This document shows, piece by piece, positions 52,280 through 61,641 of a stretch of DNA of 64,000 nt (position 1 is its first letter; each line of letters begins with the position of its first letter). The notes under the pieces were generated by a model. It was not told the origin of the DNA, searched no databases, and was given only the letters and a program-made list of their open reading frames with translations. Made by a program: the position numbers and the translations under genes. The stretch comes from CADCWK01 sp035944555. Lineage in GTDB: Bacteria > Chloroflexota > Chloroflexia > Thermomicrobiales > UBA6265. The DNA lies in assembly GCA_035944555.1 (NCBI GenBank), contig DASZAY010000005.1, positions 47,111 through 111,110 on the forward strand. Direction: 5' to 3'.

Positions 52280-53407
52280 ATGGTTGCCCGCCGGTCCCGC
52301 AAGACCGCCCCGAAGAACGAGGTCGTCCGTCCGGCGGTGATCCCGATCCCGTCGGCGCCCGGACACGGCTGGCCGGTCTGGGGCCATGACGCGACGGTCG
52401 CCGACCTGCGTGGCGTGATCGCGGCCGGGCGCGTCCGCCACGCCTACCTGCTGGCTGGGCCAGCGGGAACGGGCAAGCGGACGCTGGCGACGGCCTTCGC
52501 CCAGGCGCTGACCTGCCTGGCCCCGCTCACGCCGGGCGTTCCCTGCGGGGTCTGTCGCTCCTGCGGCAAGATCGCCCGCGGCGTCCACCCCGATGTGCAG
52601 CGCGTCTCGCTCGAGTCACAGGCTGCCACCGCCGAGAAGGCCAACCGCCAGAACACCTCGCTGACCATTGAGACGATCCGGGAGGTCACGTCCCTCGCTA
52701 CTCTCCGGCCGATGGAGTCGGACTGGCGGGTCACGATGATCGACGACGCAGAGTCGATGCAGGGGGTCGCGCAGGAAGCGCTGCTCAAGACGCTGGAGGA
52801 GCCGCCCGGGTACCTCGTGCTGATCCTGCTGTCCGACGACGCCGAGGCGCTGCTGCCGACGATCCGCTCCCGCTGCGAGGTCGTGGAGCTGCGGCCGGTG
52901 GCGCGGGCGACGACGACGGCACTGCTCGAGGCGACCGGGGTTGCGGCCGACGAGGCAGCGACCCTGGCCGGGCTGGCCGGTGGCCGACCGGGCTGGGCAG
53001 TCGCCGCCGCCCGCGATCGCTCCCTGATCGAGCGACAGCAGGCGTCGGTCGATCGCGGATTGGCCTGGATCGGCGCGTCAAGCTACGATCGTCTGGTCAC
53101 GGCGCTCAGGATCGGCGATGGCTTCACGAAGCAGCGTGAGGAGACCTACGCCGACCTCCTCACCGTCCTGGGCCTCTGGCGGGATGCGTTGCTGCTGCTC
53201 GCCGACCGGCCCGACTACGTCACCTATCGCGTCGGTGTCGATACGCTCTCCCGCTGGGTACCCGGCTGGGACCTGAGCGATATCTCCCGCGCGATCCGCT
53301 CGGTCCAGACCGGCATTGCCGACCTGGAGAGCAACGTCCGTCCCCGCCTCGCCCTCGAGAACATGGTGCTTCAATGGCCGACTCCCGATTCCCCTCCCAC
53401 CCGCTAG
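52280..53407 (+). CDS. holB: DNA polymerase III delta' subunit-like clamp loader ATPase
   Basis: A 375-residue AAA+ clamp-loader subunit. It has WPVWGHDATVADLRGVIAAG, RVRHAYLLAGPAGTGKRTLA (P-loop), a zinc module CGVCRSC preceded by other cysteines, WRVTMIDDAESMQGVAQEAL, LLKTLEEPPG and the SRC motif RSRCEVVEL. It loads the sliding clamp with other gamma-complex subunits. It begins immediately after the NERD-like gene and overlaps ricT by 34 bases. The C-terminal third is less conserved, as usual for delta'. Confidence 0.92.
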   Translation: MVARRSRKTAPKNEVVRPAVIPIPSAPGHGWPVWGHDATVADLRGVIAAGRVRHAYLLAGPAGTGKRTLATAFAQALTCLAPLTPGVPCGVCRSCGKIARGVHPDVQRVSLESQAATAEKANRQNTSLTIETIREVTSLATLRPMESDWRVTMIDDAESMQGVAQEALLKTLEEPPGYLVLILLSDDAEALLPTIRSRCEVVELRPVARATTTALLEATGVAADEAATLAGLAGGRPGWAVAAARDRSLIERQQASVDRGLAWIGASSYDRLVTALRIGDGFTKQREETYADLLTVLGLWRDALLLLADRPDYVTYRVGVDTLSRWVPGWDLSDISRAIRSVQTGIADLESNVRPRLALENMVLQWPTPDSPPTR

Positions 53408-54810
53408 ATCCGCGGGCGACTCCCGGTTCGGGCCATGCCCCCGGCGATGTCGTCGTCTCATCCCCGGCCGATCCCGTGCCAGGCCTGTCCCGGCGGCGTC
53501 GGCGCGGGCGGACGGCTGGCGCCCGGCCGGATACGAGGCCAATCGCCGAGCGTTATCCCGCGCCCGCCGAGCCGGAGGCGCCGACGTCACAGCCGATCCC
53601 GGTCCGGACTGTCGAGGAAGCCCGCGCGCTGGCGCGGGAGCGCTTCCGCGACCGGGTCGCCGCCGGCGAGCAGGTCGGTGGGTGTGATTGCCACTCCACC
53701 GACGCCGGGGAGGCCGCCGCCAAGGTTGTGAGTGGCGGGCCAGCCGCCCGGGTCGCCGGGGTCCGGTTCCGCGATAGCGGCCGGATGTACTACTTCGACG
53801 CCGGCGTCATCGAGATGGAGCCCGGCGACTGGGTGGTCGTCGACACCGAGCGCGGCCACGAGGCCGGGCGGGTGATCATCGCGCCGCATCAGCTTTTGCT
53901 CAATCAGCTCCAGGGTGAACTGCGTCCGGTCCTGCGCCGGCTGGACGAGGACGACGTCGCGACGATGGACCGGCTGCGGCGGGAGTCGTCGGTCGCGGTC
54001 CGGACCTTCAGTGACCGGATCCGGCACCACCGCGCGCCGATCAAGCCGATCAGCGCGACGTACTCGTTCGACGGCTCGCTCCTGACCCTGAGCTACGCCC
54101 CGCACCAGGGGGTGGAGCGACCGGACCTGCGGGCGCTTGGCGGCGACCTGGCCCAGTCGTTCGGCTGCCGGATCGACCTCGTCGCGGTTTCCCCGCGCGA
54201 GGAAGCCCGGTTGCTCGGCGGCCTGGGCCGCTGTGGGCGGACGCTGTGCTGCTCGTCGTGGCTGCCGGTCTTCCCCGAGATCACCATGGGCATGGCCAAG
54301 ACGCAGGACCTCGCGCTGAACCCGACCAAGGTCTCGGGAGTCTGCGGGCGGTTGCTGTGCTGCCTGTCGTACGAGAACGAGCAGTACAAGCAGCTCAAGG
54401 CTGTCCTTCCGCGGCTGGGCCAGCGGGTCGAAACCAGCCAGGGCTGGGGGCAGGTCATCTCGCTGCAGGTGATCCGCGAGCAGGTCACGGTCCGGCTGGA
54501 GCATGGTGGCGAGCAGATCACCGTTCCCGGCAGCGACCTCGTGATGCGGCCAGACAGGCCCGCTCCGCAACCAGCTCCCGCGGCGCCGACCATCCCGCTT
54601 GCCGCCGTGCCCGCCGCTCCACGCGCCGAATCTTCCCGCCCGGCCGAACCCTCCCGCCCGGCACCCGCCAGACCCGATCCCACGCAGATCGAACTGGCCC
54701 GGGCCGTGACGGCCCCCGTCCAGGATGAGCCGGAGGGGGCGGGCGACGAGGAGTCCCGCCGTCGCCGGCGCCGCCGACGGGCACGTGGCGCGGGCGATGC
54801 GTCGGCCTGA
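53374..54810 (+). CDS. ricT: PSP1/RicT-like protein
   Basis: A 478-residue PSP1 C-terminal domain protein, the YaaT/RicT family, part of an iron-sulfur complex that influences RNase Y and phosphorelay in Bacillus. The core includes VAGVRFRDSGRMYYFDAG, WVVVDTERGHEAGRV, ATYSFDGSLLTLSYAP and the Cys motifs GRCGRTLCCSSWLP and SGVCGRLLCCLSYENEQYKQ. Long Pro/Arg/Ala-rich tails at both ends are extra to the roughly 275-residue core. It overlaps holB by 34 bases, reflecting the widely conserved holB-ricT neighbourhood. Confidence 0.92.
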   Translation: MADSRFPSHPLDPRATPGSGHAPGDVVVSSPADPVPGLSRRRRRGRTAGARPDTRPIAERYPAPAEPEAPTSQPIPVRTVEEARALARERFRDRVAAGEQVGGCDCHSTDAGEAAAKVVSGGPAARVAGVRFRDSGRMYYFDAGVIEMEPGDWVVVDTERGHEAGRVIIAPHQLLLNQLQGELRPVLRRLDEDDVATMDRLRRESSVAVRTFSDRIRHHRAPIKPISATYSFDGSLLTLSYAPHQGVERPDLRALGGDLAQSFGCRIDLVAVSPREEARLLGGLGRCGRTLCCSSWLPVFPEITMGMAKTQDLALNPTKVSGVCGRLLCCLSYENEQYKQLKAVLPRLGQRVETSQGWGQVISLQVIREQVTVRLEHGGEQITVPGSDLVMRPDRPAPQPAPAAPTIPLAAVPAAPRAESSRPAEPSRPAPARPDPTQIELARAVTAPVQDEPEGAGDEESRRRRRRRRARGAGDASA

Positions 54811-54902
54811 TCCGACGACCCGCGGACCGGCCATCATTCCGGCCACCCCATCGACCACTTCGACATGATCCCGGCCCGGATGGCTGGAGGAGCAGAGCGA
54901 GC

Positions 54903-55208
54903 ATGGCCCGGTACCTGGTTATCCATTCTCCGCGCGAGGACTCCGACGCGACCGAGGTGCAGGCGCCGACCCGGATGGTCGACCTGGCCCGGCAGGCGGG
55001 CGCCGAAGACGCCAACCCACGCTGGGTGACGACCTACGACACCGACATGAGCGACGACCGGGTCTTCACGATCTGGGATGCCGATGACCCGGCCGACATC
55101 CTGTCCGCGCTGGACAACTACGGCTTCCTTAACCACATGGAGGCCAAGGCCATCCGGGTCGAAGCCTGGGGACCGGCCGACGTCCTGGTCAACGCCGAAG
55201 AGGACTAG
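54903..55208 (+). CDS. Small conserved-looking protein (DUF4242-like)
   Basis: A 101-residue soluble protein: MARYLVIHSPRE, WVTTYDTDMSDDRVFTIWDA, DDPADILSALDNYGF. The single ferredoxin-like layout with a short beta-hairpin resembles DUF4242 proteins, but the match is by eye and not certain. GGAGGAG lies about 10 bases before ATG 54903. No function is assigned. A hairpin follows the gene. Confidence 0.65.
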   Translation: MARYLVIHSPREDSDATEVQAPTRMVDLARQAGAEDANPRWVTTYDTDMSDDRVFTIWDADDPADILSALDNYGFLNHMEAKAIRVEAWGPADVLVNAEED

Positions 55209-55239
55209 CCCGGGTCCGAGGACCACGCGGTAGGACGAC

Positions 55240-55268
55240 GAGGGGGACACAACCATGCGGTCCCCCTC
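55240..55268 (+). terminator. Hairpin terminator
   Basis: GAGGGGGAC (55240-55248) pairs with GTCCCCCTC (55260-55268) around an 11-base loop, about 30 bases after the small-protein stop codon. It has no T-tract. Confidence 0.5.
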
Positions 55269-55396
55269 ATGCGTGTCCGTCCGGACCGCCCCCCTCGACA
55301 TGCCCTCTATACTCTCCACGTTACGTCACCCTACCCGCCCCTCAGCCGGCGGGCGGCGCCCGGACATCACCGCGCCGCCCGCCCGGGAGTCACTCC

Positions 55397-56719
55397 GTGG
55401 TCCTCACTCCGTCCCGCCCGCCGTCCCCCTCCGAGCCCGCGCCGTGGGATGCCCCGCTCCAGGACGCCGTCCCGGCACTCGCTGACTGCCCGTGGGACGC
55501 ACCGGTCACGCTTGCCGTCACCCCGACGGATGATCCCGACGTCGCCGCGCTGCTGTCCGAGGAGAAGATCGGGCCTCGCGACGGCGCCGGCCGGACGATG
55601 GTCGTCGCGATGAGCGGCGGCGTCGATTCGGCGGTGACCGCGCTGGTCATGCGGGAGCGCGGTTACCGCGTGATCGGGATGAACCTGCGGCTGTTCTCCC
55701 CCGAGGACCCGGACCATCGCGCCAATCCCTGCTGCGGCCTGCCCGCGCTGAGCGACGCCCGCCGGACCTCGGCCCGGATCGGGATCCCGTTCTACGCGTT
55801 GGACATGGAGCACGAGTTCGCCGAGAGCGTGATTGACCGGTTCGTCGACGAGTACGTGCAGGGCCGGACCCCGAACCCGTGCCTGGAATGCAACCGGCAC
55901 GTCAAGTTCCGCCACCTCGTCACCAAGGCCCGCCAGCTCGGCGCCGACGGGCTGGCGACGGGCCACTATGCCCGGATCGTGCGAGCCGACCCTGACGCGC
56001 CCGCCGGTTCTGACGGGGCGCGTCATCAGCTGCTCCGCGCCGTCGACGACCGCAAGGACCAGAGCTACGTCCTCTACACCCTCGACCAGGACCAGCTCGG
56101 CTACATCCACTTCCCCCTCGGCAACCTGACCAAGCCGGAGGTCCGGACGATCGCCCGCGCCTTCGGACTGCCCGTCGCCGACAAGAAGGAGAGCCAGGAG
56201 ATCTGCTTCGTCGGGGACCGCTCCTATGCGCAGTTCGTCCGCGAGCGCCGGCCCGATGCCGCCCGCCCCGGTGACATCGTCGACGGCGAGGGACAGGTCC
56301 TCGGCCAGCACGACGGCCTGCTCAACCACACCGTCGGTCAGCGCCGCGGGCTCGGCATCGCGACCACGCAGCCGCTCTACGTCGTCGGGTTGGACACCGC
56401 CGCCAACCGCCTGGTCGTAGGGCCGAAGACGGCGACGGCCGCCCGGGGTCTGACGCTGGACCGTGTCAGCCTGACCGGCGGCATCCCAGCCGGCGGGGAG
56501 ACGGGCATCGCCGCCGACGTGATGGTCCGGTACCGCGGGCAGGTGGCGGCCGGCAAGGTCACCGTCACGCCCGACCCCGCCGGGGACCGCTACGGGACGG
56601 CGACGGTCAGCTTCGACGGAGCAGGACCGGTCGCGTCGCCTGGCCAGGCCGCCGTCTTCTACGCGCCCGGCGGAACCGAGGTTCTTGGCGGCGGGACGAT
56701 CACCGCCGTCGACCGGTAG
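55397..56719 (+). CDS. mnmA: tRNA-uridine 2-sulfurtransferase MnmA
   Basis: MnmA thiolates U34 of Lys, Glu and Gln tRNAs. The 440-residue protein carries the PP-loop AMSGGVDSAVTAL near residue 70, CCGLPALSDARR, the catalytic cysteine pair in TPNPCLECNRHVKF and SQEICFVGD, TGHYARI and DQSYVLYTLDQ. It has an extra N-terminal 67 residues of Pro/Ala-rich sequence before the usual start. GTG 55397 has GGGAG 7 bases upstream and is kept; ATG 55598 would give a standard-length protein. TATACT at 55308-55313 may be the promoter -10 box. Confidence 0.94.
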   Translation: MVLTPSRPPSPSEPAPWDAPLQDAVPALADCPWDAPVTLAVTPTDDPDVAALLSEEKIGPRDGAGRTMVVAMSGGVDSAVTALVMRERGYRVIGMNLRLFSPEDPDHRANPCCGLPALSDARRTSARIGIPFYALDMEHEFAESVIDRFVDEYVQGRTPNPCLECNRHVKFRHLVTKARQLGADGLATGHYARIVRADPDAPAGSDGARHQLLRAVDDRKDQSYVLYTLDQDQLGYIHFPLGNLTKPEVRTIARAFGLPVADKKESQEICFVGDRSYAQFVRERRPDAARPGDIVDGEGQVLGQHDGLLNHTVGQRRGLGIATTQPLYVVGLDTAANRLVVGPKTATAARGLTLDRVSLTGGIPAGGETGIAADVMVRYRGQVAAGKVTVTPDPAGDRYGTATVSFDGAGPVASPGQAAVFYAPGGTEVLGGGTITAVDR

Positions 56720-56775
56720 CGAAGTAGCCGCCCTGCGTCGCAATGGGGCATCGCAGAGGGGTGACTCGTGCGACG

Positions 56776-58671
56776 ATGCCCCGCATGCCGACCCTGTCTG
56801 ACCTCCTCCCACCGGACCTGCTGTCTGATCACCTGATCCCGCGAGCCGAGTGGCACCCCTGCCCTACGGCCATCGAGCGGGCGGCGTGGGACAGCCTGCC
56901 TGAGGCGATCCGGGCCGATCTGGTCCGGGAGGCGGAGCGGCACGTCGACCTGCCCTGGTCGTCCCTGCCCGCGACGCTGTTCCTCCGGTATCGCCGCGAG
57001 GGCGAGCGGGTCGCCTACGAGACGCCGTACTTCCAGCGCCGGGGCCGGCTGATCGACCTCGTCCTTGGCGAGTGCGCCGAGGGACGGGGCCGCTTCCTCG
57101 ACCCGATCACGGACGGGATCTGGGCGATCTGCGAGGAAAGCTCGTGGGTACTGCCCGCCCACAATGGCCCGACCGGCGCTCCCAACCCCGGCCTGCCGCC
57201 GACCGACCAGCCGTACCTCGACCTGTTCGCCGCCGAGACGGCCGGGCTGCTCGCCTGGACGCATCGGCTGCTGGCTGACACCTTCCGCTCGGCCGACCTC
57301 GCCGTCCTCCCGGACCGGATCCGCCGGGAGATCGTCGCGCGCGTGCTGCTCCCCTACCGGGAGCGGGACGACTGGTGGTGGCTGGGGCTGGTAACGCCGG
57401 ACGACCCGACGCAGGTGATCAACAACTGGAACCCGTGGATCCACAGCAACGTGCTGGCCGCGTCGCTCCTGCTCGACGCCGACGCGGATCGGGTGACGAC
57501 GGTCGGCCGGGTCGTCGCCGGGCTGGACGCGTTCCTCGCGACCTATCACGCCGACGGTGGCTGCGACGAGGGGATCTCCTACTGGCGCCACGCCGGCGGC
57601 AGCCTGTTCGAGTGCCTGGAGCTGGTGTCCGGCGCCCTCCGGCGGAACCCGGGACTGTTCGAGGTGCCGCTGGTCCGAGAGATCGGGCGCTTCGTCCACC
57701 GCAGCCATATCGGAGGACCGTGGTGGGTGAACTTCGCCGACGGCTCCGCCCAGCCCCGCCTCGACGGTCGGATCGTCGCCCGGTATGGCGTACGGATCGG
57801 CGACGACGTGCTCGTCGCGATGGGCCAGGCGATGGGACCGGTGAGCGGCGAGAGCCACGGCCCGAGCCAGCCACTCGGCGCCCGGCTCATGGACCTGCTC
57901 CAGCCAGGCCCGCTCGCCACGGCGGCCGAACCGCCCCTGGTCCGGGATAGCTGGCTACCGGGGACCGAGGTGCTGGTCGCCCGGGAGCGGGCCAGGTCGA
58001 CGGACGGGCTGACGCTGGCGGCCAAGGGCGGCCACAACAACGAGAGCCACAACCATAACGATGTCGGGACCTTCATCGTCGCGCTGGACGGCGTGCCGGC
58101 GGTGATCGACCTCGGCGTCGGCACCTACACGCGGCAGACGTTCGGCCCGGACCGCTACGCGATCTGGACGATGCGCAGTCCCTGGCACAACCTCCCGACG
58201 GTCGACGGCCACGAGCAGGCTCCCGGCGCTGGACATCATGCCCGTGACGTCGCCGCGACGGTCAGTGATGGCGCTACCGGCCTGACACTCGACCTCGCAC
58301 TGGCCTGGCCGGGCAGCGCCGGCATCCGGACCTGGCGGCGAACGATCCGGCTGGAACGCGGCGACACTCCGCAGGTCGTGCTCGATGATGCGTGGGACCT
58401 CGCAGCGGAGCCGGAGGAGCTGACCCTGTCATTGATCCTCAATGGCTTGGTCACGATGAGTGCCGGGGAGATCGCCGTTCACTCACCGGGGATCGGTCGT
58501 CCACTGCTGATCACATGGGACGCCGCCGTGCTGGCTGCGGAGGTCGAGCCGGTGGCGATTGACGACGCCCGCCTGGCGCCGGTCTGGGGTGACGGCATCG
58601 CCCGGGTGATGCTGCGGGCCAAGCACCCCGCCGCGAGCGGAAGCTGGACGGTCACGATGCGCGCCGGGTAG
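56776..58671 (+). CDS. Heparinase II/III-like protein
   Basis: A 631-residue protein with the architecture of heparinase II/III-family polysaccharide lyases: an alpha/alpha toroid N-terminal domain (NNWNPWIHSNVLAASLLL, GGCDEGISYWRHAGGSLF) and a beta-sandwich C-terminal domain with KGGHNNESHNHNDVGTFIVA, the family's His-rich motif. No signal peptide is evident, which is unusual for a lyase and leaves its location open. ATG 56776 (GAGGGG upstream) is chosen over 56743 and 56785. It follows mnmA closely. Confidence 0.82.
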   Translation: MPRMPTLSDLLPPDLLSDHLIPRAEWHPCPTAIERAAWDSLPEAIRADLVREAERHVDLPWSSLPATLFLRYRREGERVAYETPYFQRRGRLIDLVLGECAEGRGRFLDPITDGIWAICEESSWVLPAHNGPTGAPNPGLPPTDQPYLDLFAAETAGLLAWTHRLLADTFRSADLAVLPDRIRREIVARVLLPYRERDDWWWLGLVTPDDPTQVINNWNPWIHSNVLAASLLLDADADRVTTVGRVVAGLDAFLATYHADGGCDEGISYWRHAGGSLFECLELVSGALRRNPGLFEVPLVREIGRFVHRSHIGGPWWVNFADGSAQPRLDGRIVARYGVRIGDDVLVAMGQAMGPVSGESHGPSQPLGARLMDLLQPGPLATAAEPPLVRDSWLPGTEVLVARERARSTDGLTLAAKGGHNNESHNHNDVGTFIVALDGVPAVIDLGVGTYTRQTFGPDRYAIWTMRSPWHNLPTVDGHEQAPGAGHHARDVAATVSDGATGLTLDLALAWPGSAGIRTWRRTIRLERGDTPQVVLDDAWDLAAEPEELTLSLILNGLVTMSAGEIAVHSPGIGRPLLITWDAAVLAAEVEPVAIDDARLAPVWGDGIARVMLRAKHPAASGSWTVTMRAG

Positions 58672-58774
58672 CGCCCGGCATCGTATGCTTGCGGCCCCGC
58701 TCCATCGCGGCGACCCGCTCCCGTCGCCGGCCACCATCCTGTCCCGCTCGCCTGCCTCAGCCCGGAGACAGCAC

Positions 58775-59071
58775 ATGCCGACCTACGCCTTCCGCTGCCC
58801 CGACTGCGCGACGACCTTCGAGGAGCGCCGCGGCTTCGCCCACGCCGACGACCCCGCGACCTGCCCGTCCTGCGGCGGGATCGGCGCGACCAAGCAGATG
58901 GGGACGCCGATGGTGTTCCGCAAGGGGGTGGCGGCCCGGGCCCTGCTGGAGTCGCCTGGCGCCCCGCCGCTGCCCCGCGCATCGACCGACCGTGGCTCGG
59001 GTTGTCCCTGCTGCTCCGGGCGCCGACCGGCCATCGCGGCCCCGGCGGAGGCCATGTCCGAGCCGTCCTGA
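58775..59071 (+). CDS. FmdB-type zinc ribbon protein
   Basis: A 98-residue protein that begins MPTYAFRCPDCATTFEERR and has a second pair CPSCGG, the FmdB-family zinc ribbon. The tail has another CPCC cluster. Family members are proposed regulators, but function is mostly unproven. ATG 58775 has GGAGA upstream. It follows the heparinase-like gene on the same strand by about 100 bases. Confidence 0.85.
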   Translation: MPTYAFRCPDCATTFEERRGFAHADDPATCPSCGGIGATKQMGTPMVFRKGVAARALLESPGAPPLPRASTDRGSGCPCCSGRRPAIAAPAEAMSEPS

Positions 59072-59229
59072 GGCCGCCGGAGGGGTCGGACGCCAACCCG
59101 CGGCCCGCACCCTGCGAAGACGTAACGCAGTGACGCGAATCGTGGCGATGCGCGTATAGTGCGTGCGAGACGAACGCATGAGATCAAGCGCGCAGCGTGC
59201 GCGCTTTCTGGCGGCAGGAGGGGACACGG

Positions 59230-59631
59230 GTGAAGAGAAACGCGATCATCGGCGGCGTAGGAGCACTGGTGATCTTCGTCCTGATCATCGTTGGTCTGTT
59301 CCTGCTTGGCGGCGATCACCAGTCTGCGCTCGAGAAGCTGCGCGACATCGCGATCATCTTCATCGTGCTGTCGTCACTGATCACGGTCATCCTGCTTGCG
59401 GCGGTGACAGGTGCGCTCTGGTTCCTCGTGATCCAGATCAAGGACAAGGTGGTCCCGATGCTCGAGGAGCTGACCGGGACGGCAAAACAGGTCCGCAACA
59501 CGGCCTCGTTCGTCAGCGACGAGACCGTCCGCCCGATCATCAACGCGGCCGGCTTCATTGCCAAGTCGCGGAAGATGTCCCGGGTGGTCACGGGCAAGGA
59601 CAAGAAGATCCCCAACCCCGAGAAGCTGTAG
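59230..59631 (+). CDS. Two-helix membrane protein of unknown function
   Basis: A 133-residue protein: MKRNAIIGGVGALVIFVLII (first helix, glycine-containing), an IIFIVLSSLITVILLAAV second helix, then an amphipathic stretch (KVVPMLEELTGTAKQVRNTA) resembling DUF948-type coiled regions, and a basic tail KKIPNPEKL. No function is known. The GTG start at 59230 has GGAGGGG 7 bases upstream. TATAGT at 59155-59160 is a possible -10 box. Confidence 0.75.
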   Translation: MKRNAIIGGVGALVIFVLIIVGLFLLGGDHQSALEKLRDIAIIFIVLSSLITVILLAAVTGALWFLVIQIKDKVVPMLEELTGTAKQVRNTASFVSDETVRPIINAAGFIAKSRKMSRVVTGKDKKIPNPEKL

Positions 59632-59661
59632 CGAGACTCACCAGCGGCATCACGGGCCAGG

Positions 59662-59687
59662 AGCCCCACCCGGTACCGGGTGGGGCT
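59662..59687 (+). terminator. 26-base perfect palindromic terminator
   Basis: Bases 59662-59687 form a perfect palindrome with AGCCCCACCC and GGGTGGGGCT as its ends, 30 bases after the membrane-protein stop codon. Confidence 0.75.
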
Positions 59688-59864
59688 TCGCCGTTCCCCC
59701 CGTCGCCTAGCCCCGATCCCGGTCGTCCGTCCGCAATCCGCTCAACGACCGATGGCCGAGACAGCGCTTGCCCGGTGCGTGCGCCTTGTTCAACGATTGA
59801 CTATCATTCGGGAAGCATCTTTCCCCGTGGCGTACCCACTCGCAATCCAACCAGGAGATCCCCA

Positions 59865-60176
59865 ATGGAAACGTTCATCGACGAGATCGACCGCTGGCGC
59901 GACGAAGGCAAGCAGGTGGCCGTGGCGACCGTAGTGTCGGTCGAGGGTTCGGCGCCACGACCGGTCGGCTCCCGGCTGGTCGTCTCCGACAAGGGGGACC
60001 TGGCCGGGTCGGTCAGTGGTGGCTGCGTCGAGACCGCCGTCTTCGGTGAGGCCCAGGGGGTAATGGCGTCCGGGCAGCCCGCGCTGGTCCGCTACGGGAT
60101 CACGGACGAGCTGGCCTGGGAGGTCGGGCTGGCTTGTGGCGGCACGATCGAGGTCTTCATCGAGCCCGTTCGCTGA
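59865..60176 (+). CDS. XdhC/CoxI N-terminal domain protein
   Basis: A 103-residue stand-alone XdhC/CoxI domain: RDEGKQVAVATVVSVEGSAP, RPVGSRLVVSDKGDLAGSVSGGCVE, and VGLACGGTIEVFIEP. Full-length XdhC proteins have a Rossmann domain after this and help insert and sulfurate molybdenum cofactor in xanthine dehydrogenase-type enzymes. No molybdoenzyme gene is in the window. ATG 59865 has AGGAG 7 bases upstream. Confidence 0.88.
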   Translation: METFIDEIDRWRDEGKQVAVATVVSVEGSAPRPVGSRLVVSDKGDLAGSVSGGCVETAVFGEAQGVMASGQPALVRYGITDELAWEVGLACGGTIEVFIEPVR

Positions 60177-60196
60177 CCACGTCCATCCCCGGCACC

Positions 60197-60234
60197 AGAG
60201 CGCCCGGCCCGGATCAGTCCGGGCCGGGCGCTCT
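60197..60234. terminator. Bidirectional hairpin terminator
   Basis: A perfect 17-bp stem (60197-60213 with 60218-60234) with a 4-base loop between the convergent XdhC-like and UPF0114 genes. Confidence 0.85.
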
Positions 60235-60266
60235 CATGTTCACCCGATCTCGAGAAACTCCAGGTG

Positions 60267-60872
60267 CTACTTCTTCTCGGCCTTCGCCGTCAGCCACGAC
60301 GACAGGGCCAGCGCACCGATCACGACGGCGATCGCCGCCCCGAAATGGAGGATCTCCCGCGTCCCGTCCCAGTCCACCACGGCGACGAGGAAGTTCACGC
60401 CGAGCAGAACGATGATCACGCCGATGAGCTTACTCTTGAGATCATCGAGGCTATCGACGTGCAGCCAGCGTGGCAGTGGGATCTCCGGGTCGATGAACAG
60501 CTCGTACAGCCCCAGCCCAACGATGTAGAGGACCGTCCCGACGAGGAACAGGTCGGTCAGCTCGACGAACTGGACTGACATCGCCTTGGCGCCGTCGTGG
60601 TCCAGTCCGTAGTTGGCGATCACGTCCCAGATCGTCCGGAAGACGAGCAGCGTGCCGTAGATCAGGACCGCGACCGAGGAGACGATCAGCCCGAGGACGG
60701 CGACCGCGATGAACAGTCGTGTCGAGCCGAGCAGGCGGGCGATCGTCCCATGACTGTCGCCGCGGATAAAGGTCGGCGCCCCATCAGCGGTCACCATGTC
60801 GGACGATCCCATGCGACCCGGCCCGGCCGGTCGTCTGTCGTCCGGCTGCCCATGTGTCTCCGTCCCTGCCAT
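60267..60872 (-). CDS. UPF0114/YqhA family membrane protein
   Basis: A 201-residue integral membrane protein. The family core reads LVGTVLYIVGLGLYELFIDP, IPLPRWLHVDSLDDLKSKLIG and VIIVLLGVNFLVAVVDWDG, as in YqhA/UPF0114. Four membrane segments are predicted. The function is unknown. ATG 60872 is the likely start, giving a polar N-terminal extension; ATG 60812 is also possible. No strong ribosome site is seen. Confidence 0.85.
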   Translation of the reverse strand: MAGTETHGQPDDRRPAGPGRMGSSDMVTADGAPTFIRGDSHGTIARLLGSTRLFIAVAVLGLIVSSVAVLIYGTLLVFRTIWDVIANYGLDHDGAKAMSVQFVELTDLFLVGTVLYIVGLGLYELFIDPEIPLPRWLHVDSLDDLKSKLIGVIIVLLGVNFLVAVVDWDGTREILHFGAAIAVVIGALALSSWLTAKAEKK

Positions 60873-61098
60873 CAATGCCCCATCCGCTGTCGCATGCCGG
60901 ACGCCCACTGGCCCCGCTCGCGGTGCAGCATACCGCTCCGCTCTCCCGGCGCGACGTGGCAGCCCATGCGGGCGGACGTGGCAGCCCATGCGGCGGATCA
61001 CCAGGGGCGGGACACAATCGTGATACCTGCCTCCTAGACTTTCCGCCAGCGAGCACCCGCGCCAGCCGACGTCGCGGGACACCAGGAGAAGTAACAGC

Positions 61099-61641
61099 GT
61101 GATCGGACTCCAGGCAAACAGGCCCCATCCCGACGACGTGGTCGAAGCGTCGTCCTCTACGCGCGCCATGCCGGACGAGCAACTCGACCGGCGCGTGATC
61201 ATCCTCTGGCAGCTGGAACAGTTGATCTGGCTGGCCGGATCGCTGGCCGTCCTCGCGGCCGGGTTTGGCGCGGTGATGTGGCGCTTCTTCGACTGGTCGA
61301 TGCCGGTCGCCGCCCTGCCGCTGATCGTCGTGCTGCTCATCACGGTGCCGTACAGCCTGCTGGAACCGACCTGGCGTTACCGCAGCTGGCGGTTCGCGGT
61401 CAGCGACGACGAAGTCGATACCGTCAGCGGGGTGATCACCCGCACCCGTCGTCTGATCCCGATGGCTCGCATCCAGCACGTCGACACTACCCGCGGCCCG
61501 TTCGAACGCGGCCGTGGCCTCGCGACGGTCGTCATTCACACCGCGGCCGGCTCGTCGTCGATCCCGGGCCTGCCCGCCGAGCGGGCGACCAGCATCCGCG
61601 ACCGCATTGCCAGCCTTGCCAATACCTACGAGGACCTCTAG
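61099..61641 (+). CDS. PH-domain membrane protein (YdbS-like)
   Basis: A 180-residue protein with two membrane helices (LIWLAGSLAVLAAGFGAVM and VAALPLIVVLLITVPYSLL) and one bacterial PH2 domain (WRFAVSDDEVDTVSGVITR, LIPMARIQHVDTTRGPFERG, GLATVVIHTAAG). This is the YdbS form. In Bacillus the YdbS/YdbT pair contributes to tolerance of certain antimicrobial peptides. A GTG start has AGGAGAAG 8 bases upstream. The next gene begins at the very next base. Confidence 0.88.
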   Translation: MIGLQANRPHPDDVVEASSSTRAMPDEQLDRRVIILWQLEQLIWLAGSLAVLAAGFGAVMWRFFDWSMPVAALPLIVVLLITVPYSLLEPTWRYRSWRFAVSDDEVDTVSGVITRTRRLIPMARIQHVDTTRGPFERGRGLATVVIHTAAGSSSIPGLPAERATSIRDRIASLANTYEDL

